Shown: positions 20,514-30,651 of the stretch, piece after piece
How the letters are laid out: every line of letters starts with the position of its first letter
How positions within the stretch are numbered: the stretch's first letter is position 1
Source of the DNA: Saccharomycopsis malanga
Lineage: Eukaryota; Ascomycota; Saccharomycetes; Ascoideales; Saccharomycopsidaceae
NCBI GenBank assembly: GCA_004014935.1
Contig: CP025324.1
Span: forward strand, 186,001 to 250,000
Direction: 5' to 3'
DNA: 64,000 nt
Position numbers and translations under genes: made by a program
The notes under the pieces: generated by a model
Database searches by the model: none
Told to the model about the DNA's origin: nothing
The model's input: only the letters and a program-made list of their open reading frames with translations

Positions 20514-21037
20514 CGGATGCTTTCAAACTAGAATATTTTGTTGATCGACAGGTATTCTTAAAGATAATACTCTAAAATAGTTAATTTCTGTTATATTTAT
20601 CTACATCATCTCTTTTTCACCATCTTTTACTGGTTACGTAAGCGCTGACATAGCTGTTACTATTCCAGAAGCTTCTACGAGGTCAAGAGCCGGGTAACAG
20701 ATGTGGGTCTTTTACCGTTCTCTGCATGCTTGCATGACGGGTAGTCTCGTGACACTCCCTCATCGGCATTAAGAGGAACAATGCATGGTGTGTCATGTAC
20801 GGTGTTATCAGTTGAGAATTGTCATAAACGGTTGTTGATTGTTGGTTGATAAAGTTGTTGATTGTTGGAATTAACTGAGGATTGGCGTGGTGGAATAATC
20901 AACAAACACATTTGTTAATTATTTTTTTTTGTTTTGCTTGTCAATTTTTTTGTTAAAAAGATATATTCTAAAATTTCAGCCAAATATACCAAAAATTGTT
21001 ATTTCTCCCTGGCAAGGCAACTTCCAGCATCTCTATT
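20514..21037. promoter_or_regulatory. Divergent promoter, TPR gene / DUG3
   Basis: 524 bp between start codons. It contains a 15-bp exact direct repeat GTTGTTGATTGTTGG at 20831-20845 and 20854-20868 (8 bp apart), with a partial inverted copy AATCAACAA at 20897-20905. These are candidate operator-like repeats. No coding signal. Confidence 0.5.
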
Positions 21038-22126
21038 ATGTGTCGTTTTTTAATATTTAAAGGCAAAGAGGATATCAAGCTCTCGCATTTGCTCACGCGC
21101 CCGGCACATTCCATCATCAATCAATCGTATGACTCGAGACTTAGATTAGATCTCAGCAGACCTATAAATGGCGATGGATTTGGTGTTGGGTATTATACGC
21201 CACCGAACGAAGACTCCAGTGCTGATATTGATGGCCCGTGTGTATTTAGAGCCATCACACCTGCATGGAACAATCAAAATTTGGAAACCTTGGCTGAAAA
21301 AACTCGTTCCAAGCTTGTATTTGCTCATGTTAGAGCATCCACGTATGGTTCATTAAGCGAGACGAATTGCCACCCGTTCACGTACCATTCGTTGATGTTT
21401 ATGCACAATGGTGGAATTTCTAACTTTTCCAAGATTAAGCGTAAGATTTTAAACCATTTAAAAGATGAATATTTCTTGTATATTCAGGGAAGTACCGACT
21501 CAGAGGTCTCTTTTGCATTGTTCTTAGATACTCTTGATAAAATGGGTTATGATCCTAAGCGTCAAGGCGGCAATTTTGGTGACAAACCATTGCGAGAAGC
21601 TCTTTTACGCACTATAGATTTGATCAAACAGTTCAGTAATGAACTTGACAAGTCTGATCCAACGTACAGTTATGAGCCATCATTGTTGAATTTTGCTGTG
21701 ACAGACTCTAGTTCCGTAGTAATCTCACGTTATATAACATCACGTACCCAGGAAGCAGCTTCTTTGCATTTCTCTTGTGGTTCTTCGTTCAACGAGTTTG
21801 AACCAGGCCAATATGTCATGGAACGTCTTGACAGAAAGCAAGACGTCATCATGGTAGCTTCTGAGCCATTGACTTTTGAAAGAAAAGATTGGATCACTGT
21901 GCCAACAAACACAACATTGACAATCAAAAACCAAACGGTATTGTTGCATCCAATCCGCGACGAATATTACCTGACAGACTTGCTCAGAGGAAGATCCAGC
22001 GATTTTGCTGAAAGTAAAGGTCTTATGGGCCCTGTTCCTGTTTCCATTTCTGACTTGAGCTCTCCTGTTCCTCCATTGGAGAGAGAAGGGCGCGCCAGCA
22101 GAGTTGCTGTGTCTACCTGTCATTGA
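21038..22126 (+). CDS. DUG3: Dug3, glutamine-amidotransferase subunit of the glutathione-degrading complex
   Basis: 362-aa class II (Ntn) amidotransferase-fold protein. With Dug2 it forms the cytosolic complex that removes the gamma-glutamyl group of glutathione, and Dug1 then cleaves Cys-Gly. Initiation at ATG 21038 gives MCRFLIFKG, placing the nucleophile Cys at position 2. The in-frame extension upstream starts only from TTG and would bury it. Further family marks: NGDGFGVGYY near 46, ETNCHPF near 109, FMHNGGISNF near 121 and GSTDSE near 150. Length matches yeast Dug3 (357 aa). Confidence 0.93.
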   Translation: MCRFLIFKGKEDIKLSHLLTRPAHSIINQSYDSRLRLDLSRPINGDGFGVGYYTPPNEDSSADIDGPCVFRAITPAWNNQNLETLAEKTRSKLVFAHVRASTYGSLSETNCHPFTYHSLMFMHNGGISNFSKIKRKILNHLKDEYFLYIQGSTDSEVSFALFLDTLDKMGYDPKRQGGNFGDKPLREALLRTIDLIKQFSNELDKSDPTYSYEPSLLNFAVTDSSSVVISRYITSRTQEAASLHFSCGSSFNEFEPGQYVMERLDRKQDVIMVASEPLTFERKDWITVPTNTTLTIKNQTVLLHPIRDEYYLTDLLRGRSSDFAESKGLMGPVPVSISDLSSPVPPLEREGRASRVAVSTCH

Positions 22127-23526
22127 TGATATTCTCATTTTTTCCTTTGCATCTGCCAACATGCTTTGGCCTATATTATAAACCCATATATTATACTTGC
22201 TTTTTTATACATGTTCATTTTATACAAAATGCCGCCCCTGACAAAGGTTATGTAGATCTTGCTTCAAGTCATTATTAGAGTGATAGGTCTGCTTTTAGTA
22301 AAATGTAACCACAGTTATGGTAAGTGTAAGGGTGCCAGCTTATTGCTGATTGCTCTACGGGGTTGTAGTAGCCAGCCATATATACATAGACATTATTAAC
22401 TGATCATTGATCTGGTTGTTATGTTATTATCTCTTGTCATGCTGTTTAAAAGTTCAGTTTGGCAAATTTCCATTCTCCTACAGGTAAACAGCAAAAAAAA
22501 CATACTTACTATTTTAATAGATTCATAAGAAGCACATTTAACCCTTTTTCTAGCATTGGCTTCCCGGCGTCAGCCTAGTAGTTCTTATATTACATGGGCC
22601 ATAAACCATATTGAAGTATACATCCTACATCTTATTATGCGGTGCTAAATGTTGGTATTTACAGTGCACAGACCTTTCCATATTGCTATATTTGTATTCA
22701 CATAATATTATTTGCAGATTATAAACAAACGTTTTCATTTTACGGAGATTCTATCCCTTGCCAGACGTAAACTAATACCATTAACCTCAAATACATATAA
22801 ACAGGGTTAATGCAGGGCCTAAGTAACACAGCTGTCCATGCATACTGCTACTGGAATGTTCAAGATATTCAATATCGCCTTGAAATTAGTGAGTATACTT
22901 CTGAAATCATAGTAGTATAATCAACATCATCTATGAACCTTTTTACATTCTAACATCTTTGACACCCGTTCACCGGGATCGTCTAAAGATGGCAGGTTGG
23001 GTGTGCACACAACTTTCCGCGCTCTGCAGGCGGCTGGCAACTTATGCAACTGTCACTATGAATAGTTGATATTATTGAATGTTTTTGGCCTTGGACAGCC
23101 AGCAATGTCCATAGTAATCTATAAGAGCAAGAGACAATCCTTTTGAATCGCAAGGGGGAGAACAAGGTACCTTTTCAAACCCGTGCATTGTGCTGTTATA
23201 TACACTCTTGCTTTGCTTGCCTTTCTTTAGTTCGGTTGCGGAGCTTGCGCAGGTCAAACTTGCCTAATTTCATAGCGACATTAAAAGTTATACGAATAAA
23301 GATTTTACATACATTTTTGATATTCTATTACAAAAGTTATCACACAACGATCAAGTGAGACTATCAAGGGCCAGAGACATTTAGCATATTTCAAGTCTAG
23401 CCATTCGTTATATAGGAGAAGTCCGTGCAGATCATACCTAAAACTCCGACTCCTGAAGTTTTTCAATAAAAAACATTAGAAGAACACCACTCGTTTTATT
23501 TACATTCCTTATACGTGCCAGTAGAA
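22127..23526. other. Intergenic between DUG3 and the arrestin-like gene
   Basis: 1.4 kb without a supported gene. Short open frames on both strands near 22983-23358 look non-coding. It presumably contains the promoter of the downstream gene. Confidence 0.45.
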
Positions 23527-25539
23527 ATGCCTACAGAGCCTTTCGTGGTGAATTTGGGTGCTTCCAACCACAGTCCAGTGAGAGGTTGCCCTGGGGTGCC
23601 CAAGACATGTCCTAGGGTTGAGAGTGTATTGGAAATACGTTCTAAAAACGGGTCTTCCTTTTCCATCAAAACGATTATTTTGGAGCTCAACAGCATACAA
23701 TCTGTCAGTGTGCCGGCGACAGCAGGACTCAGCACTAATGACGCTTGTCGGGCGTATAGTATATATAAGAACACCATATATAAGGCGCCGGAGAACCTGA
23801 GTGAGAGAATATTGGGTATGGATCTTCCATTTATCATTCCTTTAGCAAAAGATATCATCTCTAGTGGTAAGAACAATCGATGGAATGCAAAAACAATCCA
23901 CAACTTGACAGTTCGTATTGGATGGATTGGATCCAAATTGGAGGTTTTCACTATTCTGTTTCCTTTGATTATAAAACGATACGACACCTTACCATTGTAT
24001 CGTCAATTCAACGAACCAATAACTAAGACAATAGATTCTCCCGACAAGAATATTTTGGTGGAATATTCTTTACCAAACACTTCAGTTGGTCCTAAGGATG
24101 AACTTGTTATCTTCATGAAGATTTCTCCCAACAGCAGTTTTCTTAACAACCCTACTTTGGATGGCTCCAACAAAAGGCTTTCATTCATGAAAAGAAAGCC
24201 ACCTGTATTCAAGTTGAAAAAAATACATTTTGAATTGCGTGAAGTTCTTGTTTGTCATGAAGCGGGATTGTCTTCCAAACAGACAAAATTGCTTTCTAAA
24301 CAACAAGATTTCGATACAGAATTAGGTCCAGATGGCATTACCACTCAAATATCATTTGACTTTCCGTCTGAAATCAAAAGTATCATTTCTAACTCATCAT
24401 CCAATGCGTTAAATTCCTCTTCTCAATTGAAAAAATTGCCTTTATCATCGCTCAATGGTAGCCAAAGTACCAGTAAATTCAACAACAATGTCACACAAGT
24501 CAACACCGTGATCCATGCTCCCAATGGCGATAAGAAAACTAGATATAGTATTGATGGTTATAAACCTCAATTGACCAAAAGACTCACCGGAGGCTTGTTA
24601 TCTAACAACAAAAGAAGAAGTCTTGATATGAAACATGTGAAAAATCAAAACAGCATCAACTCATTATGTTCCTCTTCTTCTGTTGAAAACCACCATATAG
24701 TCGATAGTCATAACAACTCGTTTGATTCCACCGAAGATGACTTGGAACTTGTAGACATCAAACCAGTTCCTACAATCCAATCTGTTGGCTTGAACAACAA
24801 CCATAAGACTCTCACGACCAATACAAAGCTTTTAGAGGAAATCAATACTGGTGTGCCTTTAACTCACATGCAAGGCTTCACTACCAATGGAAAATTGTTT
24901 TCTATCAAATACGAGCTTATATTTAAAATCAAGGTAACCAATACTCAACCTATTAAGTTTTCGCAACCCATCACTGTATCTCCTTACGATCGAATCCAAA
25001 GTGTCAAATTGTTGAAGTGGATTATCAAAGAATGGGAGTTGGCTCAATTCATCAATAATACTACGTTTCAAACTGCCTTTGATAATGAAAAAGTAAGCTA
25101 TATTAATAGTTTCACTAATAGCAATTTTGATGATGAAGATAGTGACCTTGAACCATCTTCAAATCACCTCATCAATGACCAAAACTTCCGCGCTAGTGTG
25201 AATCTCAGTCTATCTCGTAATTCTAAACTCAACAACTTTTTCAACGTCTCCCAAACCATGCAAAATAATCATAACATGTACAATAAAGGTAATACCAATT
25301 ATTATTACGATTATAGCATTGGTGCTTTGAGAAACCCAGAGTTTGAGAAAAATACTTTGAAAAATTACGCCAACAGTAACAGTGATGATGACCCAGAAAA
25401 CCCTTACGCTTTAACAGTATATCAATCGAAGCCTTTCCATGTATATCGCCCACAGAACCACATGGATTGGAAGTTGCTTGGTTTATCGGAAAAGGCCATT
25501 GGTGCCTATGGCAAGGGATTGATTCATTACATTGATTAA
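23527..25539 (+). CDS. Probable arrestin-like protein (unassigned)
   Basis: 670-aa protein starting at ATG 23527 (MPTEPFVVNLGASN); the frame extends four codons upstream from a GTG. I cannot name it. Short beta-rich blocks resemble an arrestin N-domain: RVESVLEIRSKNGSSFSIKTI, then LPFIIPLAKDI near 110 and KIHFELREVLVCHEAG near 230. A C-domain-like part follows near 460-490 (LFSIKYELIFKIKVTN, FSQPITVSPYDRIQS). Between them lies a long Ser/Asn-rich linker (270-440). The C-terminal 90 residues contain ENPYALTVYQSKPFHVYRP. Yeast arrestin-related adaptors recruit Rsp5 to transporters, but I saw no clear PPxY motif, so that function is not claimed. Confidence 0.6.
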   Translation: MPTEPFVVNLGASNHSPVRGCPGVPKTCPRVESVLEIRSKNGSSFSIKTIILELNSIQSVSVPATAGLSTNDACRAYSIYKNTIYKAPENLSERILGMDLPFIIPLAKDIISSGKNNRWNAKTIHNLTVRIGWIGSKLEVFTILFPLIIKRYDTLPLYRQFNEPITKTIDSPDKNILVEYSLPNTSVGPKDELVIFMKISPNSSFLNNPTLDGSNKRLSFMKRKPPVFKLKKIHFELREVLVCHEAGLSSKQTKLLSKQQDFDTELGPDGITTQISFDFPSEIKSIISNSSSNALNSSSQLKKLPLSSLNGSQSTSKFNNNVTQVNTVIHAPNGDKKTRYSIDGYKPQLTKRLTGGLLSNNKRRSLDMKHVKNQNSINSLCSSSSVENHHIVDSHNNSFDSTEDDLELVDIKPVPTIQSVGLNNNHKTLTTNTKLLEEINTGVPLTHMQGFTTNGKLFSIKYELIFKIKVTNTQPIKFSQPITVSPYDRIQSVKLLKWIIKEWELAQFINNTTFQTAFDNEKVSYINSFTNSNFDDEDSDLEPSSNHLINDQNFRASVNLSLSRNSKLNNFFNVSQTMQNNHNMYNKGNTNYYYDYSIGALRNPEFEKNTLKNYANSNSDDDPENPYALTVYQSKPFHVYRPQNHMDWKLLGLSEKAIGAYGKGLIHYID

Positions 25540-26547
25540 TTTTTTGTATCTTTTTGTATTTTATGTCTTTTGGGGGATTCGGTTTTTTGTCATAATATCA
25601 GGTTATTTTATTCTTTTTCAGTTCTTCTTTTTGCTAGACTTGTTCTTTTTTGATTCCATTTTTATTCAAACCCGTATCTCTGCATTATTTGTCGCATTAT
25701 CAGGTAATATATATCACTTTGCAAGACAATTGTAGTATTTTGAAGGTTTGTAACAAAATAACAGCTAAGCTTTTTTAGTTTCTTCAGTTTTTACATTATA
25801 TTCTGGGATGCGTACAACTGACAGCTATTGAAATTTCATTTAGCCAGTGCCATTTGCTTAGAGGTTCCATATCGGTACGGTTACTGGGTTGTTTGTAAGA
25901 ATAAAAAGAATTATCCTATTAAAATTTGAAAATTACTTGTAATGTTTTAAACTTGTTCTTACATTTTAAAATGCATTCGTAGCATCTACCACCTAAGCGT
26001 TAGAAACCTCAAAAAAAGGTAGTTAGAAATACTAACGATGGCCCAACTAGCGGTCATAAAATAATCATATTCATAGTGAGCCTTTTTCATGATTTAGTTA
26101 CATTGTTTCTAGCAGACTATGCAAATATCACAGTATAATTTTTTACACACCATGGAGATATCGGAGTTTACGGCCTATCAATCAATACCTTAAATGCGGT
26201 CCCCTCAGACAAACACTATAAAGACTACCATTTAAAATCGGTTTGTAAGCATTACAAATATCCATTTAGTGTTTCCGATATAGCCATAGCAAATTGTCTT
26301 TATAAATCCGCATTTTGAACAACAGTGGCTTAGTACTTGAAAGTGAACATCTCGGGTGATCTCCGGTTTCCGATGCAGAAAAATGCCCGGATTTAATCTA
26401 CCAACTCTTTATATACAAAACTTGCTATTTTACAATACATAAGAATAACCTTCTCTGGAAACAGTGGCATCGTTGTTCTCATTTTTTTACGCGAAACGTT
26501 CAATAAAACAATACTAGTAAAACTAATCAAAACACATAATTGCTATC
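25540..26547. other. Intergenic upstream of the aldo-keto reductase gene
   Basis: About 1 kb without a gene. CGG/CCG-containing strings occur around 26360-26395 (CTCCGGTTTCCGATG and GCCCGG), possibly zinc-cluster factor sites. A CCCCT (STRE-like) core lies near 26200. Suggestive only. Confidence 0.4.
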
Positions 26548-27543
26548 ATGACTTCAATAAACTACTTGACTTTGCCAAAAGATATTGTGGGCTACGGCAC
26601 AATGAGACTCAACTGGTCTGCCAATCCTGTCAGTGAAGAAGAGGCTATCAAAGTGCTTCATGCTGCTTATGAGTCTGGAGTCCGGTTTTTTAATGCTGGG
26701 GAGTTTTACGGAGAGCTAAACTTGGAATATATCAACAAGTTTTTTGAAACTTATCCGGAGCTTAAGGATGAAATATTAGTATCTGTAAAAGGGGCTTTTG
26801 ATGTTTCGAAATTTGCTCCTGACGGAAGCAAGGAGGGAATCAAGAAATCACTTGATGCCTCTTTGGCTCGTCTTCATAAGATTGATTTCTTTGAGTGTGC
26901 TAGAGTTGACCCTAACACTCCTGTTGAGGAGACATTAGGTTACATTAGCGAATACATTGCGGCAGGTAAAATCAAAGGAGTGTCGTTATCCGAGGTCAGC
27001 AACAACACCATTAGAAGAGCTGCCAAAGTTGCAAAGATTGCATTTGTAGAGCTTGAGATGTCACTCTGGGCGACAGAGATTTTGCACAACGGCATCACCG
27101 ACACCTGTGCGGAGTTGGACATCCCTATTGTTGTGTATTCCCCTGTAGGCTCTGGCTTCTTATCGGGAAACATTAAAAAAGTGGAGGACATTCCAAAGGG
27201 TGATTTTAGAGGCCATTTCGACAAGTTTCAAGAAGAAAACTTGAAAAAAAACTTGGTTTTGCTTGAGAAACTCAAACCAATTGCCGAAAAGGCTCAATTG
27301 ACTTTGCCTCAATTGTCTTTAGCTTGGATCAAGTTTTTTAATAGCGAAAAGTTTGCTGACAGAGCTAAATACCCAGAGTTTGTTCCTATTCCTGGTTCAA
27401 TAACTATTGAAAGAGTCAAGGATAATGCCAACATCAGAGAGATTTCTCCTGAAATATTTGATGAGATTCAAGCCGTGTTGAAAGAAACAGAGATTGCAGG
27501 TGTCAGATACACCAAAGACGCTCAGGACTTTTTGCTCAGATAG
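26548..27543 (+). CDS. Aldo/keto reductase, pyridoxal-reductase-like
   Basis: 331-aa NADPH-dependent aldo/keto reductase of the AKR8/Plr1 type (S. pombe Plr1; S. cerevisiae YPR127W), which reduces pyridoxal to pyridoxine. Visible features: GYGTMRLNW near the N-terminus, RFFNAGEFYG at about 46-55 with the catalytic Tyr, the VSVKGAFD strand with the catalytic Lys near 78, FFECARVDPNTPVEETL near 114, and PIPGSITIERVKDN near 284 for cofactor binding. The usual Asp of the tetrad region is Asn, and the usual His region reads CARVD. I believe both are typical of this subfamily. Start ATG 26548 fits the family length. Confidence 0.87.
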   Translation: MTSINYLTLPKDIVGYGTMRLNWSANPVSEEEAIKVLHAAYESGVRFFNAGEFYGELNLEYINKFFETYPELKDEILVSVKGAFDVSKFAPDGSKEGIKKSLDASLARLHKIDFFECARVDPNTPVEETLGYISEYIAAGKIKGVSLSEVSNNTIRRAAKVAKIAFVELEMSLWATEILHNGITDTCAELDIPIVVYSPVGSGFLSGNIKKVEDIPKGDFRGHFDKFQEENLKKNLVLLEKLKPIAEKAQLTLPQLSLAWIKFFNSEKFADRAKYPEFVPIPGSITIERVKDNANIREISPEIFDEIQAVLKETEIAGVRYTKDAQDFLLR

Positions 27544-28354
27544 ACTTTCTAGACAATGAACAGCATGTGCTCAAAAGAGTTAAATAAAACATGTAGAAGT
27601 TATTAGTAATAAGTCATGCACAGCCGTACACTAGCGCAAATCAAGTTATTGTTGACTTGTGGTTTGTCAGCTTCTGTTTGGCGATTCTCAGTTGGGCAAT
27701 TTTGGCTTGCCATTTTATGAGTGCTTCGCGATGACAGTAAAACATTTATTACTAAATATATGTTGGTGTAGATACTAAAGATGTATGAATCTGTATTCTA
27801 CAAGATTCTAAATAGATTTCATTTTATAAATTGGTCCCAATAAATTCTTATACGAGTAGGAAACTGCATGTTGGAATGTAAGTTATATTCAGTCCATCGG
27901 CTATTGGAGGTGCTGAATAATGATACCTCCAATAACCGGCCTAGGACGCTGCAGCGCATATGCTTACATGGGCATGCATCTTAATACTGGAGAAATATAC
28001 GATGGTCTGCATAGATCTGCAATTCCAGCGCCATACCTACATATTTCAGCATAAAACAGTCGCCAGGCCGTTGCGGAGTGACTAATCTCGGCCCACATCA
28101 TAATCTTGGGAGCTCTAAAGCGGTTTTTCAGTGCTGACAAGTCAGGTAGTTTGGTATTTCTGCCTTTTTTTTCCTATAATTTTCTACTCCACTAAATTCC
28201 ATTGTGTTTTGCAGGTGCTATTTCGGAGACAAGTATATAAAGAGTTAAGTTTCTTGGCTAAAGTGCGATTTTGACAAATTTTCACTTTTCACTTTTCACT
28301 TTTCACTTTTCATCTTTAGATCAACCGAGATCAACATCTACACAACTGTTTATC
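27544..28354. promoter_or_regulatory. ARO8 upstream region with dyad and tandem repeat
   Basis: No gene seen. It holds an inverted repeat: arms 27898-27911 and 27925-27938 (CGGCTATTGGAGGT / ACCTCCAATAACCG, one mismatch, 13-nt spacer). Just before the start codon, a 7-bp tandem repeat TTTTCAC has four perfect units and a partial one (28279-28312). Confidence 0.65.
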
Positions 28355-29830
28355 ATGTCAGGCAAACCTCTTTCTAAGAACCTTGACCACCATTTTTCGC
28401 AAGAGGCTCGTCTGCGTAAGGAGAGTCCTTTGAAAGGTGCATTCAAGTACTATGGTCAACCAGATTTGGTTTTCCTTGGTGGAGGACTTCCACTTTCAGA
28501 TTATTTCCCATGGAACAAAATGACTGTGGAGTCTCCAGCACCTCCTTTTGAAAAAGGAATTGGTTATTTCCCACAAACCGAGGAGGAGAAGACGGTGAGC
28601 GAGATTCACAAGAATGCCAAAGCTGCTGTCACTGGTGTGGACGTTCCTTTGAGTCGTGGTTTACAATATGGATTCACTGCTGGTCAGCCAGAATTGGTGC
28701 TGTTCCTCAAAACACACACCGAGATTGTTCATCCTATTCCATATGAGGACTGGGATATCATTGTTAACACTGGTAACACCCAAGGGTTGGACAATGTTCT
28801 CAGAAACTTCTGTGACCGTGGCGACAGCATCTTGGTTGAAGAGTATTCGTTCTCCAGTTCTCTTGAGGCTGCCAATGCACAAGGTGTTGTCACCTATCCT
28901 GTGCCAATGGACTCTTTTGGGTTGATTCCAGAGGCGTTGGCTCACATTTTAGACAACTGGGTCGGCGATAAGAAACCAAAGTTCTTGTACACTATTCCAA
29001 CCGGCCAAAACCCTACTGGATCCTGTCTTTCCAATGAACGTAGAGAAGCAATCTACAAAATAGCTTGTGAGCACGACATTTTAATTGTGGAAGACGAGCC
29101 TTACTACTTTTTGCAGATGGAGCAGTACACTAAAGACAAAGCTGCTAGAGACTCCAAGGCTGTTCACGACCACGATGAGTTTGTCAAAGCTTTGGTCAAG
29201 TCGTTCTTGAGCATTGATACCGATGGAAGAGTATTGAGATTGGACTCATTTTCTAAAACTTTAGCTCCAGGTGTAAGAATTGGTTGGATCACCGCTAAAG
29301 CTTCTTTCATTGAAAGATTTGTCCGTTTGCAGGAAGTATCTGCCCAAAATGCTTCTGGTTTCTCCCAGGCAATTGCTGCTGGAACCTTGAACCGTTGGGG
29401 CCAAAACGGCTACTTGGACTGGTTGATCAAGTTGAGAGCTGAATATACCCATAAAAGAGACGTCACTGCTGACACCATTGCTGAACATTTCCCTTCCGAA
29501 ATCATAGAGTTCTACCCTCCAGTTGCTGGCATGTTCTTCACCTTCAAAATCGATGCTGCCAAACATCCTAAATTCGCTTCAGAGTTCAACAGCGACCCAG
29601 AAAAGGTGGAAAAGGCTGTCTCCGAAAAAGCCATTGCCCGTGGTGCTCTTATGATCCCAGGCTCTTGGTTCGTGGTTAAGGGACAAACCAACCCTCCTCA
29701 GAAGGTTGAGGCAAAGAGCCCTGACAACATTGTTTTCTTCAGAGGTACTTATGCCGCCACTCCTTTGGATGTCTTGGTGAAGGGTCTCGAAAGATTTGGT
29801 GCTGCAATCAAGGAGGAATTTGGCCTTTAG
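28355..29830 (+). CDS. ARO8: Aromatic aminotransferase I (Aro8-like)
   Basis: 491-aa PLP-dependent class I aminotransferase for Phe/Tyr/Trp biosynthesis or catabolism and alpha-aminoadipate. Landmarks: ESPLKGAF and VFLGGGLPLSDYFPW (about 27-55), INTGNTQGLDNVLRNF region (about 130), YTIPTGQNPTGSCLS (about 213), EDEPYYFLQ (about 246), and DSFSKTLAPGVRIGW with the PLP lysine at about 301. A C-terminal small domain follows. ATG 28355 is chosen because the upstream extension encodes the TTTTCAC tandem repeat from a TTG. Two of the rare CTG codons (codons 20 and 116) fall at positions where relatives have polar residues. Confidence 0.93.
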   Translation: MSGKPLSKNLDHHFSQEARLRKESPLKGAFKYYGQPDLVFLGGGLPLSDYFPWNKMTVESPAPPFEKGIGYFPQTEEEKTVSEIHKNAKAAVTGVDVPLSRGLQYGFTAGQPELVLFLKTHTEIVHPIPYEDWDIIVNTGNTQGLDNVLRNFCDRGDSILVEEYSFSSSLEAANAQGVVTYPVPMDSFGLIPEALAHILDNWVGDKKPKFLYTIPTGQNPTGSCLSNERREAIYKIACEHDILIVEDEPYYFLQMEQYTKDKAARDSKAVHDHDEFVKALVKSFLSIDTDGRVLRLDSFSKTLAPGVRIGWITAKASFIERFVRLQEVSAQNASGFSQAIAAGTLNRWGQNGYLDWLIKLRAEYTHKRDVTADTIAEHFPSEIIEFYPPVAGMFFTFKIDAAKHPKFASEFNSDPEKVEKAVSEKAIARGALMIPGSWFVVKGQTNPPQKVEAKSPDNIVFFRGTYAATPLDVLVKGLERFGAAIKEEFGL

Positions 29831-30651
29831 GGTGTAGTAATTAATGGAAATTAAAAAAAAATACTTTAGACATGTATAGTGGGGTCCTATGGACTAATAT
29901 ATTTATATTCATAAACAAAAAAAATAAAGGGCTTTTTAGCAAATGTAGTACTGAGTTGAATGGGTTTTTTTTATCATTTCGACTGTATGATGTTGACCTG
30001 TGATACTTGGTGATCCAGCAAATATGGACATGATTGCGTACCCTTGGAATACTAATACTTGGTGGAACAGATAAGCTGAACAACTAAATGAGCAATTATC
30101 TTTTTAGGTAATAATAGTATTATCATATATTTCGTGCCCAGTGCATATCAGTTTCTTATACACACGCCATGTTGAAAGGGACTTGGTGAGACCCAATCAA
30201 ATTTTGTTGATCAATCTTTTTCACTCGTGTTCCTATAAAGTCTTTATTTCTCTTCTCAGAGAGCACTGGCCACACGGCCCAGCGGCTTTCATAGGTAATA
30301 ATACTTTGAATTATTGATTTTTTTTTTCTACAGTTCTCTTGTATCTACTTTATAGAGATTTTTATTGAGGTCATATACCGGTTGTTGCTGGAAAGATACG
30401 GCTTGAACAGCATATAATATAAGACAAGGTTGGTAACAGGGATTTCAATCTTTTTCTGACTCAAGTATATATATATAAAGTTGTAGAAGGACACCCTATG
30501 CTTTGAAAGCGTCGTCAATTGTATAACCGGGAATAACAGTCAATTTCTTTTTTATAAAAGACAAAGGCCTACATGAATCAACACCTTAACAATCTACAAA
30601 ACGGTTCACATAATTTTTGCACATTTATTAAGCATTAAGAGATATTCAACA
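29831..30651. other. Intergenic between convergent ARO8 and RPN12, carrying a SINE-like copy
   Basis: Apart from the repeat copy at 30105-30303 (listed separately), nothing coding is seen. A short TATA microrun lies near 30465-30476. Confidence 0.5.
30105..30303 (-). mobile_element. SINE-like repeat, copy A, with 12-bp target-site duplication
   Basis: The element occupies 30117-30291, read on the minus strand. It is flanked by exact 12-bp direct repeats TAGGTAATAATA at 30105-30116 and 30292-30303. The 5' end contains GCCGCTGGGCCGTGTGG, the body contains GATTGGGTCTCACCAAGTCC, and the 3' end is CTGGGCACGAAATATATG followed by an ATT-rich tail. It shares head, body and tail with copies B-D. It lies between two gene 3' ends. 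Confidence 0.85.

Noticed and set aside
20996-21037. N-terminal extension of Dug3 by 14 codons
   Set aside because: It starts from TTG and would displace the catalytic Cys from position 2; ATG 21038 is clearly right.
26029-26049. TACTAAC followed by AG as evidence of a spliced gene before the reductase
   Set aside because: No suitable donor with an open frame upstream and no coding sequence downstream of the AG.
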